Assembly: GCF_035325945.1 (NCBI RefSeq)
Contig: NZ_DAOKYX010000010.1
Location: 1-64,000 of the forward strand
DNA: 64,000 nt
From: Parvibaculum sp035325945
Lineage (GTDB): Bacteria > Pseudomonadota > Alphaproteobacteria > Parvibaculales > Parvibaculaceae
Direction of reading: 5' to 3'
Shown here: positions 44,022 through 53,329 of the stretch, in pieces
Layout of the letters: each line of letters begins with the position of its first letter
Position numbering within the stretch: the stretch's first letter is position 1
Made by a program: the position numbers and the translations under genes
Notes under the pieces: model-generated
Database searches by the model: none
What the model saw: the letters and a program-made list of their open reading frames with translations, nothing else
Told to the model about the DNA's origin: nothing

Positions 44022-44837
44022 CTATTTCTGGCGTTGCGCTGCCTGACGCTGCAACAGATTGCCCGCGAAGATGACGCCGATGGCGACGCCGACGACGATG
44101 ATCGTGGCCAGCGCATTGATTTCCGGCGTGATGCCGAACCTCACCTTCGAGAAGATGACCATGGGCAACGTCGTGGCGTTGGGGCCCGAGGCGAAGCTCG
44201 CGATCACGAGATCGTCGAAGGAAAGGATGAAGGCGAGAAGCCAGCCCGCGACCAGTGAAGGCGCGATGAGCGGCAGGGTGACGGTGCGAAACACGTTGAA
44301 GGGGCTCGCGCCGAGATCGAAGGCGGCCTCCTCGAAGGTGCGGTCGAGGCCGGCAAGCCGCGACTGGACGACGATGGCGACATAGGCGGACGAGAAGGTC
44401 ACATGCGCAATCAGGATGGTGGTGAAGCCGCGCCGCGTCGGCCAGCCGATAAGGCTCTGCATCGCCACGAAGAGAAGAAGGATCGACAGTCCGAGGATGA
44501 CATCCGGCAGAACGAGCCGCGAGGAAATCGACTGGATCATGACCGAGCGGCCGTAGAAGCGGCCGAAGCGGACCAGCGCGAACGCCGCCATGGTGCCCAA
44601 TATGACCGAGAGCGTCGCGTTCATGAAGGCGATGCGGAAGCTCAGATAGGCCGCGCCGAGCACCTGATCGTCGGTGAGGAGCGAGACGTACCACTTGGTC
44701 GAAAAGCCCGCCCAGACGGTCACGAGACGCGAGGCGTTGAACGAGAAGATCACGAGAACGACGATGGGCGCGTAAAGGAACACGAAGCCCAGCATCATGG
44801 AGATCAGCACGAAGGGCGAGAGGCTGGTGACTTTCAT
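44022..44837 (-). CDS. potI: polyamine-type ABC transporter permease (PotI/PotC)
   Basis: A 271-residue inner-membrane permease with about six helices. The first is FVLISMMLGFVFLYAPIVVLVIFSF. The EAA loop that contacts the ATPase is EEAAFDLGASPFNVFRTVTLPLIAP near residue 170. The ATG overlaps the PotH stop (ATGA), so the two are translated together. It takes the PotC/PotI position in a putrescine or spermidine importer. No ATPase gene follows; the amidase comes next. Confidence 0.9.
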   Translation of the reverse strand: MKVTSLSPFVLISMMLGFVFLYAPIVVLVIFSFNASRLVTVWAGFSTKWYVSLLTDDQVLGAAYLSFRIAFMNATLSVILGTMAAFALVRFGRFYGRSVMIQSISSRLVLPDVILGLSILLLFVAMQSLIGWPTRRGFTTILIAHVTFSSAYVAIVVQSRLAGLDRTFEEAAFDLGASPFNVFRTVTLPLIAPSLVAGWLLAFILSFDDLVIASFASGPNATTLPMVIFSKVRFGITPEINALATIIVVGVAIGVIFAGNLLQRQAAQRQK

Positions 44838-45775
44838 GGCTGCTCCGAACGCGCCTGATAATGCTGGAAGATCATGATGGGCACGACCAGGAACAGCATG
44901 AGAGCGATGGCGACCGCCGAGGCGACCGGCCATGCCTGGTTTTCAAAGAACTCGTCCCAGATCACGCGGCCGATCATGGTCGTGCTCGGGCCACCGAGAA
45001 GCGAGGGTATGACGAATTCGCCGATCGCCGGAATGAAGACGAGCATGCCGCCCGCGATGACGCCGGGAATGGAGAGCGGCAGCGTGACCGAGAAGAAGGC
45101 GCGCGTGCGCGAGGCGCCGAGATCGGCCGCCGCTTCGAGCAGCGTGAGGTCCATCCGCGAGAGCGACGCATAGAGCGGCAGCAGCATGAATGGCAGATAG
45201 GAATAGACAATGCCCACATAGATCGAAAAGGCATTGTTCATCATCGGCAGCGGATCGGTGATCAGGCCGATGGAAACCAGAAAATTGTTGATGATGCCGT
45301 TGTTCTTGAGAAGGCCGATCCAGGCATAGACGCGCAGCAGCAGGGACGTCCAGAACGGCAGGACGATAAGAAGCAGCAGCGGATTGCGCCAGCTCTCCGG
45401 CACGCGCGCGACGCCGTAGGCCACGGGGTAGGCGATCAGGATGCAGATGCAGGTCGCGAAGAAGGCAATCTTGACCGAATTCAGGTAGGCGACGATGTAG
45501 AGCTTGTCTTCGAACAGATAGGCGTAGTTGGAAAAATCCAGTTGCAGCCGGGGCAGCCACCCTCCCCCGCTCCAGTCGAACAGCGGCGTATATGGAGGGA
45601 TGCCGAGGATCTGCGTCGCGAAGCTGATCTTGAGAACGATCAGAAACGGCAGCAGGAAAAAGAGCGACAACCAGATCAGCGGAACGCCGATGACGAAGCG
45701 CCTGCCCGTCAAACCAATTCGGGCCAGCGATGACGCCAGCCCTTCGATCCACGAGGTATTGCCTTTGCTCGCCAT
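44834..45775 (-). CDS. potH: polyamine-type ABC transporter permease (PotH/PotB)
   Basis: A 313-residue permease with about six membrane helices, beginning with FVIGVPLIWLSLFFLLPFLIV. The EAA loop is LEAAADLGASRTRAFFSVTLPLSIPG near residue 225, and the PSLLGGPSTTMIGRVIWDEF end is typical of PotB/PotH. It follows the binding-protein gene after a strong hairpin, which would lower its level relative to PotF. Together with PotI it forms the membrane channel of the importer. Confidence 0.92.
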   Translation of the reverse strand: MASKGNTSWIEGLASSLARIGLTGRRFVIGVPLIWLSLFFLLPFLIVLKISFATQILGIPPYTPLFDWSGGGWLPRLQLDFSNYAYLFEDKLYIVAYLNSVKIAFFATCICILIAYPVAYGVARVPESWRNPLLLLIVLPFWTSLLLRVYAWIGLLKNNGIINNFLVSIGLITDPLPMMNNAFSIYVGIVYSYLPFMLLPLYASLSRMDLTLLEAAADLGASRTRAFFSVTLPLSIPGVIAGGMLVFIPAIGEFVIPSLLGGPSTTMIGRVIWDEFFENQAWPVASAVAIALMLFLVVPIMIFQHYQARSEQP

Positions 45776-45793
45776 TGAACCCCCGGCGATGAG

Positions 45794-45822
45794 AAACCCC
45801 GGCGGCCGCGCCGCCGGGGTTT
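45794..45822 (-). terminator. hairpin between potF and potH
   Basis: AAACCCCGGCGGC pairs perfectly with GCCGCCGGGGTTT across a 3-base loop. It lies just after the potF stop. Such partial terminators or mRNA-stabilising stems usually raise the binding protein above its permeases. Confidence 0.75.
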
Positions 45823-45828
45823 GCTCGA

Positions 45829-46929
45829 TTACTGTCCAGTCCGAATCGACGTCCAGGCGCGCGTCTGGAGCCGAGTGAACTTCTCCGACTTGGTCGGAAC
45901 GGCGAACAGCTTATCCATCACTTCCTCGGAAGGATAGATGTTCGGATCGTCCCGCACGGTCTCTTCGACCAGCGGCTTGGAAGACGGAACGGGGTTCGCA
46001 TAGGCGACATAATTCGAGTTCGCCGCCTCGATCTCCGGCTGAAGGACGAAGTTGATCCACTGATAGGCAAGCTCGGGATGCGGCGCATCTTTCGGGATGG
46101 CCATCGTGTCGAACCAGATCAGCGTGCCTTCTTTCGGAATCGAATATTTGATCTCGATGCCGTTCTTGGCTTCGACGGCGCGGTTCGCCGCCTGGAAAAC
46201 GTCGCCCGACCAGCCGAAGGCCACGCAGATGTCGCCATTGGCGAGATCGTTGATGTATTGCGACGAGTTGAAATACTTGATGTAGGGCCGGATCTTCATC
46301 AGCAGGTCCTGAGCCTTCTGCAGGTCTTCGGGCTTCTGCGAATTGGGATCGAGGCCGAGATAGTTGAGCGCGACCGGGATCACGTCGGTTGGCGAATCGA
46401 GCATGGTCACGCCGCACTTGGCGAGCTTCGAGACGACTTCCGGCTTGAAGATCATGTCGAGCGAATTGACCGGCGCGTTGGGCAGCACCTTCTCAACCGC
46501 CTTCACATTGTAGCCGACGCCGTCCGTGCCCCACATCCAGATCACGGCATGCTCGTTGCCGGGATCGGCGGCGGCGACGCGCGCCATGAGCTTCGGATCG
46601 AGATTCTTGTAGTTCGGGATCTTGCTCTTATCGAGCTTCATATAGACGCCGGCCTTGATCTGGCGATCGAGAAACGGGAAGGCGGTCGGCACGACGACGT
46701 CATAGCCGGAATGGCCGGCCATGAGCTTTGCCTCGAGCGTCTCGTTGCCATCATAAACGTCGTAACGCACCTTGATGCCGGTCTGCTTTTCAAACTTCGC
46801 CACGGTGTCCGGGGCGATGTAATCGGACCAGTTGTAGATGTTGAGGACCTTGTCCTCGGCATGCGCGGCCACCGAGATCAATCCGGCGACGGCCATCGCG
46901 ACGAGTCCCGTCCCGATTTTTCCAATCAT
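45829..46929 (-). CDS. potF: putrescine-type periplasmic binding protein PotF-like
   Basis: A 366-residue binding protein with a signal peptide ending at AHAEDKVLNIYNW. The NWSDYIAPDTVAKFEKQTG and KLMAGHSGYDVVVPTAFP blocks are nearly those of E. coli PotF. Polyamine-contact residues are expected in the SDY and later tryptophan/aspartate positions (FGWSGDVFQAANRA). It is the first gene of the importer operon. The ATPase is absent from the window, so it must be encoded elsewhere. Putrescine is the best guess, spermidine or a related amine possible. Confidence 0.92.
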   Translation of the reverse strand: MIGKIGTGLVAMAVAGLISVAAHAEDKVLNIYNWSDYIAPDTVAKFEKQTGIKVRYDVYDGNETLEAKLMAGHSGYDVVVPTAFPFLDRQIKAGVYMKLDKSKIPNYKNLDPKLMARVAAADPGNEHAVIWMWGTDGVGYNVKAVEKVLPNAPVNSLDMIFKPEVVSKLAKCGVTMLDSPTDVIPVALNYLGLDPNSQKPEDLQKAQDLLMKIRPYIKYFNSSQYINDLANGDICVAFGWSGDVFQAANRAVEAKNGIEIKYSIPKEGTLIWFDTMAIPKDAPHPELAYQWINFVLQPEIEAANSNYVAYANPVPSSKPLVEETVRDDPNIYPSEEVMDKLFAVPTKSEKFTRLQTRAWTSIRTGQ

Positions 46930-47456
46930 GAGAAGCTCCGTTTCAGCCTCATTTCAGATGAAGGCAGTTCCCTGCCTCCGAGATAAAGGCGGCCGAGGCT
47001 TGCAATTGCCCGCTCCAGCGCACAAGTGCGAGCCTCATCCCCCCCCATCCGCGTTCAATGCTAGCCTCTTTTTATGACGCCAGCACCCCGCAATTTGGCT
47101 CCATGACGGCAATTTCACCCTATCGCGATAGCCAAGCGAGCGCCTCGCCAATCCGCAACGCTACCGACCTTGCCCCCCGATCGTCCGCACGCGCCATGAC
47201 CGCGCCCTGCCCTTGAAAGCGCACATGGCATTTCGCGCCCCGTCCGCCGATGGTGGGTAGCGCTCAGCCCATCTTCCTCAGCGGCGTCTCCGATGAGGCC
47301 CAGAGGTGCCCCTTGCCCGCTCCTGAGAAAGCGAACGCGGGATTTGTCTATTGGGGCACAGCCGGATAAAAGACGCCATTCCGGCAATTCGAGCCCGTCG
47401 GCCGCGCCCTCTCCCAGGGCCTCGGCCCCTCGCTCCAGACGAAAGGATTTGGACCC
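46930..47456. other. 527-bp intergenic region between potF and ilvD
   Basis: No convincing gene. It holds the upstream regions of both divergent genes. I see a small hairpin in the potF leader (AGGCAG-TTCC-CTGCCT, 46962-46977), an eight-C run near 47039, and a perfect 12-bp palindrome CTATCGCGATAG (47120-47131). No recognisable leader peptide or riboswitch of ilvD is visible. The short frames here are shadow frames. Confidence 0.6.
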
Positions 47457-49313
47457 GTGCCTCCCTATCGTTCACGTACATCGACCCATGGCCGCAACAT
47501 GGCGGGCGCGCGCGGCCTCTGGCGCGCCACAGGCATGACGGACAGCGATTTCGGCAAGCCCATCATCGCCATTGCCAATTCGTTCACCCAGTTCGTGCCT
47601 GGCCATGTGCACCTCAAGGACCTGGGGCAACTGGTGGCGCGCGAGATCGAGAAGGCCGGCGGCGTCGCCAAGGAGTTCAACACCATCGCCGTCGATGACG
47701 GCATCGCCATGGGCCATGACGGCATGCTCTACAGCCTGCCCTCGCGCGACCTCATCGCCGACAGCGTCGAGTATATGGTGAATTCGCATTGCGCCGACGC
47801 GCTGATCTGCATTTCCAATTGCGACAAGATCACGCCCGGCATGCTGATGGCCGCGATGCGCCTCAACATCCCGACGGTCTTCGTCTCCGGCGGACCGATG
47901 GAAGCGGGCAAGGTAACCTGGCAGGGCGAGGAGCGCGCGGTCGATCTCATCGACGCGATGGTCGCTGCTGCCGACGACAATGTGAGCGAGGAAGAAAGCC
48001 TCGTCATCGAACGCTCGGCCTGCCCCACCTGCGGCTCCTGCTCGGGCATGTTCACCGCCAATTCGATGAACTGCCTGACCGAGGCGCTCGGCCTTTCGCT
48101 GCCGGGCAACGGCTCGACGCTCGCCACCCATGCCGACCGCAAGGGGCTTTTCCTCGAGGCGGGAAGGCTCATCGTCGAGATCACGCGGCGTCACTACGAG
48201 ATGAACGACGAGAGCGTTCTGCCGCGCAACATCGCGAATTTCGCCGCCTTCGAGAATGCGATGTCGCTCGACATCGCCATGGGCGGCTCGACCAACACGG
48301 TTCTGCATCTTCTCGCGGCGGCGCATGAAGGCGGCGTGCCCTTCACCATGCGCGATATCGATCGCCTGTCTCGCAAGGTGCCGAACCTTTGCAAGGTCGC
48401 GCCGGCGCGCTCCGACGTGCATATGGAGGACGTTCACCGCGCGGGCGGCATCTTCGCCATTCTCGGCGAGCTCGATCGCGCCGGTCTCGTACACCGCAAT
48501 GTCTCGACGGTTCACAGTCCCACACTCGGAGAGGCGATCGACCATTGGGACGTGCGCCGCACGCAGAACCCGCGCGCCGTCGAATTTTTCCGCGCGGCGC
48601 CGGGCGGCGTGCGCACGACCGAGGCGTTCTCGCAGGCGCGGCGTTTCGATGCGCTCGACCTCGACCGCGAGAACGGCGTCATCCGCGATGTCGCCCATGC
48701 CTATAGCAAGGATGGCGGCCTCGCCGTTCTCTACGGCAACCTCGCCGAGGAAGGCTGCATCGTGAAGACGGCGGGCGTCGATGAATCGATCCTCGTCTTC
48801 TCCGGCACGGCGCGCGTTTATGAAAGCCAGGACGCGGCCGTCTCCGGCATCCTCACCGGCGAAGTGAAGGCGGGCGAAGTCGTCGTCATCCGCTATGAGG
48901 GGCCGCGCGGCGGGCCGGGCATGCAGGAAATGCTCTACCCCACGAGCTATCTGAAATCGAAGGGCCTTGGCAAGGACTGCGCGCTCATCACCGACGGGCG
49001 CTTCTCGGGCGGCACCTCCGGCCTTTCCATCGGGCATGTCTCGCCGGAAGCGGAAGAAGGCGGAACGATCGGCCTCGTCGAGACCGGCGACCGGATCGAG
49101 ATCGACATTCCGAACCGCAAGATTCACCTCGCGGTGGATGATGCGGTGCTCGCCGCGCGCCGTGAGGCGCAGGACGCGGCCGGATGGCAGCCGAAGGAAC
49201 AGCGCAAGCGCCGCGTCTCGGCCGCGCTTCAGGCCTATGCCGCCATGACGACGAGCGCCGCGCGCGGCGCGGTGCGCGACGTCTCGAGGATCACCGGCCG
49301 CCGCGATAGCTGA
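47457..49313 (+). CDS. ilvD: dihydroxy-acid dehydratase
   Basis: A 618-residue enzyme of valine and isoleucine synthesis. It dehydrates 2,3-dihydroxy-isovalerate and the methylvalerate analogue to the keto acids, using an FeS cluster. The GTG at 47457 is supported by AAAGGA upstream and by the exact family start PPYRSRTSTHGRNMAGARGL. Cluster cysteines lie in SNCDKITPG near 121 and CPTCGSCSGMFTANSMNCL near 190. The C-terminal GRFSGGTSGLSIGHVSPEA is intact. The gene stands alone and is closed by a perfect terminator. Confidence 0.97.
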   Translation: MPPYRSRTSTHGRNMAGARGLWRATGMTDSDFGKPIIAIANSFTQFVPGHVHLKDLGQLVAREIEKAGGVAKEFNTIAVDDGIAMGHDGMLYSLPSRDLIADSVEYMVNSHCADALICISNCDKITPGMLMAAMRLNIPTVFVSGGPMEAGKVTWQGEERAVDLIDAMVAAADDNVSEEESLVIERSACPTCGSCSGMFTANSMNCLTEALGLSLPGNGSTLATHADRKGLFLEAGRLIVEITRRHYEMNDESVLPRNIANFAAFENAMSLDIAMGGSTNTVLHLLAAAHEGGVPFTMRDIDRLSRKVPNLCKVAPARSDVHMEDVHRAGGIFAILGELDRAGLVHRNVSTVHSPTLGEAIDHWDVRRTQNPRAVEFFRAAPGGVRTTEAFSQARRFDALDLDRENGVIRDVAHAYSKDGGLAVLYGNLAEEGCIVKTAGVDESILVFSGTARVYESQDAAVSGILTGEVKAGEVVVIRYEGPRGGPGMQEMLYPTSYLKSKGLGKDCALITDGRFSGGTSGLSIGHVSPEAEEGGTIGLVETGDRIEIDIPNRKIHLAVDDAVLAARREAQDAAGWQPKEQRKRRVSAALQAYAAMTTSAARGAVRDVSRITGRRDS

Positions 49314-49340
49314 CGCGCCCTGACAGGGACTGCAAACGAC

Positions 49341-49368
49341 AAAAGCCGCATCCGAGGATGCGGCTTTT
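49341..49368. terminator. intrinsic terminator after ilvD (bidirectional)
   Basis: AAAAGCCGCATCC and GGATGCGGCTTTT form a perfect 13-bp stem with a 2-base gap (GA). The T-run is part of the stem on both strands, so it can end ilvD and the convergent glycine-zipper gene. Confidence 0.9.
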
Positions 49369-49400
49369 GCATTTACGGACCGGCGCCACCGATCATCGGC

Positions 49401-50676
49401 TCAGTCGGCGATCTGCCATGAACCGTCGGGCTGGCGGCAGGCGGTGCCATAGGCATCCTGCGGATAGCCGTCGATATAGATCGAGGTCTGGTACTCGCGG
49501 CAATAGAGCCCCTGCGGGTTCTGATAGGTGCGCATCGGCGTCACCTGGTATTGCGCGCCGTTATCCTCCCAATAGACGGGCTGATTGTTCGGCACATATT
49601 CGAGCACCTGGCCGTAGCACGCCTGATCGCTCATATCGATCGCCTGCCCGAGCGCGCCGCCGAGTATGGCGCCGACAATGGCGCCGCCAATGGTCGCGCC
49701 CGCGCCGCCATTATGCGCACCGATCAAGGCGCCGGCCGTGCCGCCCAGAATGGCTCCCACCACGTCGCGGTTGCAGGCTACAGGCCCGTAATAGGTCGAG
49801 CCATAAGTGTCATAGGCGTCGTAGGGAATGATGTAGGTCGGCGAGTAGATCGAGATATAGGTGACCGATCCATAGTCGAACCACGGCCGGGAATAGCGGT
49901 CATTGTTCCAGTAATAGCGCGGGCGCTCGACATAGTGGCGGCGGCGCCAGTCGTTCCAGTCCGGTCCGCGGTAATATTGACGCCGCTGGAAGCCGGGGCC
50001 CCAGTCGCGCACGCGCTCCCAGTTGCGCTCGCGCAGATCGCCCCAGCGCCGTTCCTGCTCCTGCCGCGCGCGAACGCGCTGCTGGTTGCGGTCCTGCTCG
50101 TAGTAACGGCGCTGCTGGACCTGCCAATCCGCGCGCTGACGATTTTCTTCGCCGCGCTGGCGCTGTCCCTGATACTGCCGCTGCTGCTCACCCTGCTGAC
50201 GCCGTTGCATCTCCTGCTGCTGGCGCGACTGTTCCTGCCGCTGGCGCTGCTGCTCTTCGAACTGGCGCTGGCGCTGCCCCTGATACTGGCGCTGGTCCCT
50301 CTGCTCGCGCTGCTGCATNNNNNNNNNNNNNNNNNNNNNNNNNNNNNNNNNNNNNNNNNNNNNNNNNNNNNNNNNNNNNNNNNNNNNNNNNNNNNNNNNN
50401 NNNNNNNNNNNNNNNNNNCTGCTGGCGCTGCTGTTGCTGGCGCTGCTCGTCATTCTGGCGGCGCTGCTCCATCTGCTGGCGCTGTTGCTGCTGGCGCTGG
50501 CGTCGCTCTTCTTCCTGCTGTTGCTGGGACTGGTCGCCTCCCTCCTCTGCCTGTTGCCAGCCACGCTGACCGCCGCGCCAATCGGCGGCAGAGGCCGGCG
50601 ACAAGCCCAGGCTCAAAGCGCTGATGGCAACCGCCGTTGCAAAAACGAGCTTTATCGAACTTCTTTCATGCACCAT
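49401..50676 (-). CDS. secreted Q/R-rich glycine-zipper protein, split by assembly gap
   Basis: One gene interrupted by 100 Ns. The N-terminal part (ATG at 50676 with GGGAGG) has a signal peptide ending in ASAADW, then a glutamine/arginine-rich region. The C-terminal part continues the QR repeats, then a Tyr/Arg-rich stretch (RRRHYVERPRYYW), a glycine-zipper segment GAILGGTAGALIGAHNGG and GAIVGAILGGALGQAID, and a closing SH3-like domain with CREYQTSIYIDGYPQDAYG. The zipper likely spans or inserts in a membrane. The two sides are in different frames with exactly 100 Ns, so the true gap is a multiple of three. The function is unknown; a cell-envelope structural role is likely. Confidence 0.7.
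50319..50418. other. assembly gap (100 N)
   Basis: A run of exactly 100 N inside the Q/R-rich repeat of the glycine-zipper gene. The frames either side require a true length divisible by three, so 100 is a placeholder. Confidence 0.97.
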
Positions 50677-50772
50677 CTGGTGCCTCCCTTGGCCGCGCGC
50701 CTGATTTTGGCAGCGTCAGACGCCACATTGATCCCCGCTGGCTGAACCGGAGATGAACCGCTCGAAGCCCTT

Positions 50773-50802
50773 GGGTAAAATGGCGATGGGTAAAATGGCG
50801 AT
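50773..50802. repeat. tandem 2 x 15-bp repeat upstream of uppP
   Basis: GGGTAAAATGGCGAT occurs twice in direct tandem. It lies in the 210-bp divergent region between the glycine-zipper gene and uppP, 84 bases before the uppP ATG. No known protein site is evident. Confidence 0.7.
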
Positions 50803-50886
50803 GGCAGGTAAGAGAGGCGCGAGCATGGCGCCTTGTGCTAGCCTCGGCGGCGCCATCGTCCTCAAAGCCCAGGTACGCCCCCTTCC

Positions 50887-51693
50887 ATGAGTGAGCAGAT
50901 TTTTCTTCAAGCCATCATCCTCGGCATCGTCGAGGGGGTGACCGAATTCCTTCCCGTCTCGTCCACCGGCCATCTCATCGTCGCGGGCGAGTTCCTCGGC
51001 TTTTCCGGCCCGCTTGCCACCGTCTTCGACGTGGTGATCCAGCTCGGCGCCATTCTCGCCATCTGCGTGCTCTATGCTCGCAAGCTCTTCGGCGTTGCCT
51101 TCGGGCTTGTCGACGACCCCGCCGCCCGGAATTTCGCCATCGCCATCCTGATCGCCTTTCTGCCAGCGGCGGTGCTCGGCTTTCTGCTGCATGACTTCAT
51201 CAAGCAGGTTCTTTTCAGCCCACTCGTCGTCTGCGCCTCACTCATCCTCGGCGGCTTCGCCATTCTGGCGATCGAGCGCTGGCGGCCCGAGCCACGCATC
51301 GGCGCCATCGAAAGCCTCACGCCCCTGACCTCACTCAAGATCGGCCTGTTCCAGTGCCTGGCAATGATCCCCGGCGTTTCGCGCTCCGGAGCCACGATCC
51401 TCGGCGCGCTCACCCTCGGCGTCGACCGGAAGACGGCGGCGGAGTTTTCCTTCTTCCTCGCCATCCCGACCATGTTCGGCGCGACGGCCCTCGACCTCTG
51501 GAAGAACCGCCACATCCTCAACCCGGACGACAGCGCGGTGATCGCGCTCGGCTTCGTCGCCGCCTTCCTGTCCGCCATCGTGGTCGTGCGCTGGCTCGTC
51601 AATTTCGTCAGCAGGCACAGCTTCGCCGTTTTCGGCTGGTACAGAATCCTGTTCGGCGCCGTGCTGGCCGTGCATTTCATCTGGCTCGCCTGA
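50887..51693 (+). CDS. uppP: undecaprenyl-diphosphatase UppP
   Basis: A 268-residue membrane enzyme with about eight helices. It removes phosphate from undecaprenyl diphosphate to recycle the lipid carrier of wall synthesis. The first signature EGVTEFLPVSSTGHLIVA (near 17) and the second PGVSRSGATILGA (near 160) hold the catalytic Glu, Ser, His and Arg. Bacitracin resistance is a known effect of high levels. It is monocistronic as far as seen, followed by the histidine kinase gene. Confidence 0.96.
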   Translation: MSEQIFLQAIILGIVEGVTEFLPVSSTGHLIVAGEFLGFSGPLATVFDVVIQLGAILAICVLYARKLFGVAFGLVDDPAARNFAIAILIAFLPAAVLGFLLHDFIKQVLFSPLVVCASLILGGFAILAIERWRPEPRIGAIESLTPLTSLKIGLFQCLAMIPGVSRSGATILGALTLGVDRKTAAEFSFFLAIPTMFGATALDLWKNRHILNPDDSAVIALGFVAAFLSAIVVVRWLVNFVSRHSFAVFGWYRILFGAVLAVHFIWLA

Positions 51694-51741
51694 ACCTGAT
51701 CTTCCAAAAAAATCAGCACCTTAGCCGGAAGTAAATCCCGC

Positions 51742-51756
51742 TTAACCGTCCATTAG
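51742..51756. promoter_or_regulatory. CtrA-like site upstream of the histidine kinase gene
   Basis: TTAA-CCGTCCA-TTAG matches TTAA-N7-TTAA with one mismatch. It is 60 bases before the ATG at 51817. AT-rich half-sites arise by chance, so the call is tentative; the similar site at 54847 before the facing gene strengthens it. Confidence 0.4.
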
Positions 51757-51816
51757 ACCTTTCTGTCTTATTCATGGACGGAGGCTCGGCACCGCCTCGC
51801 ACACGGCCAGGTACAC

Positions 51817-53325
51817 ATGGCGGAACTGATCAATCAGGCCTCGGGCCATCGGGACCGGGAGGAGCGCGCGAGTGAACTCCTCGACGCGAAGCTCGACGTC
51901 ACCGATCTGACGGGCTACCGCGCAGCCGATTTCGAGATGAACGCGCTCACGCTGCGCTTTCGCAATGCCGAGATCGAGGACATCTACAGCGCCAGGAACT
52001 TCGACCGCCAGATCGGCCTGACCCGCTTTTCTATCGCGATGGGCGCAGCCATTTTCGCGATCTATGCGGCGCTAGATCCCTATATCGTTCCCGACATACT
52101 CTATCAGGCGTGGTTCATCCGCTTCGGCATCGCCTGCCCGATGCTGCTCGGCCTGACCGCCCTCTCCTACGCTCCGTGGTTCACCTACAAGCATCAGGGC
52201 GTCCTGTCGCTTTCGATGGCGATTCCGGGACTTGCGGTCGTGGCGATGATCGCGCTCGCGGAGCCTCCGGGCAACTACCTCTATTATGGCGGCCTCATCA
52301 TCATCATCGGCTACAGCAACTGCCTGTGGCGGCTGAGCTATGTTTATTCAAGCGTCATATCGCTCGCCACGCTCGCCTGCTACGAGCTGGTGGTGCTGGT
52401 AATAAATCCGGCGCCCGCCGACATTCTGATCAACAACAACGCCTTCCTCGCCTTCGCGATCGGCGTCAGCATCTTCATCAACTACATTCAGGAGTATCAG
52501 CTCCGCCGGAGCTTCGTGGACAATGAGCAGCTCAGGCTCGAGCGCATGCGCTCCGACCGGCTGCTCAGCCGCTCCGAAGCGGCGAACCGCTCCAAGAACG
52601 ATTTCCTCGCGATCATGAGCCACGAACTCAGGACGCCGCTCAACGCCATCATCGGCTTCTCGGAGATCATCGCCAACCAGATGTTCGGTCCCGTCGGCCA
52701 GTCGAAATATGCCGACTATGCGAGCGACATCCGCTCCAGCGGCGCGCATCTGCTCAGCATCATCAACGACATTCTCGACATCTCGAAGGCGGAAGCCGGC
52801 AAGCTGCAACTCGAGGAAGAGCCGATCGACCCGATCGAATCGCTCAACCGCGCCATGCGGATGTTCCGCCAGCGCGCGTCCGAACTCGGCGTCGATCTCT
52901 CGTTCCGCGTGCGCGACGACATACCCTGGATCATCGCCGATCCGCGCCTCTTCAATCAGGTCGCCATCAACCTCACCTCGAACGCGCTGAAGTTCACGCC
53001 GGAGGGCGGCCATGTCTGGATCGATATCGGCATCGACGGCGCGGGCGACCTCGCGCTGACGGTGAAGGACACCGGCATCGGCATCAAGGACGCGGACAAG
53101 GAGCGGATCTTCGAGCCCTTCGTGCAGGTGGAGAACGCGATGTCGCGCTCCTATCAGGGAACCGGCCTCGGCCTGCCGCTCGTGCGCAAGATCATGACGC
53201 TCCATGGCGGCTCGATCGAGCTTGAAAGCGTCGTCGATCAGGGCACGACGGTCACCGCGACCTTCCCCAAGAGCCGCTTCGTCGCGCGGAACCCGGAAGA
53301 CGAACTGCGCTGGAGCGCGCTCTGA
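51817..53325 (+). CDS. membrane sensor histidine kinase
   Basis: A 502-residue hybrid-free sensor kinase. About six membrane helices occupy residues 67-235 (GLTRFSIAMGAAIFAIYAAL onward), with no large periplasmic loop, so it probably senses a membrane or lipid-phase signal. The dimerisation/phospho-His motif is FLAIMSHELRTPLNAIIGFSE near 268, very like PleC/PdhS. The ATPase domain has the N box NLTSNALKF, the G1 motif DTGIGI and the G2 block GTGLGLPLV. No response regulator gene is adjacent. It converges with the PilZ-methyltransferase gene, four bases apart. Confidence 0.9.
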   Translation: MAELINQASGHRDREERASELLDAKLDVTDLTGYRAADFEMNALTLRFRNAEIEDIYSARNFDRQIGLTRFSIAMGAAIFAIYAALDPYIVPDILYQAWFIRFGIACPMLLGLTALSYAPWFTYKHQGVLSLSMAIPGLAVVAMIALAEPPGNYLYYGGLIIIIGYSNCLWRLSYVYSSVISLATLACYELVVLVINPAPADILINNNAFLAFAIGVSIFINYIQEYQLRRSFVDNEQLRLERMRSDRLLSRSEAANRSKNDFLAIMSHELRTPLNAIIGFSEIIANQMFGPVGQSKYADYASDIRSSGAHLLSIINDILDISKAEAGKLQLEEEPIDPIESLNRAMRMFRQRASELGVDLSFRVRDDIPWIIADPRLFNQVAINLTSNALKFTPEGGHVWIDIGIDGAGDLALTVKDTGIGIKDADKERIFEPFVQVENAMSRSYQGTGLGLPLVRKIMTLHGGSIELESVVDQGTTVTATFPKSRFVARNPEDELRWSAL

Positions 53326-53329
53326 CCTC

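Noticed and set aside
42490..44694. Long 734-codon amidase frame reaching into the permease genes
   Set aside because: Extension has no amidase homology; ATG 43896 with GGGAGG gives a normal amidase.
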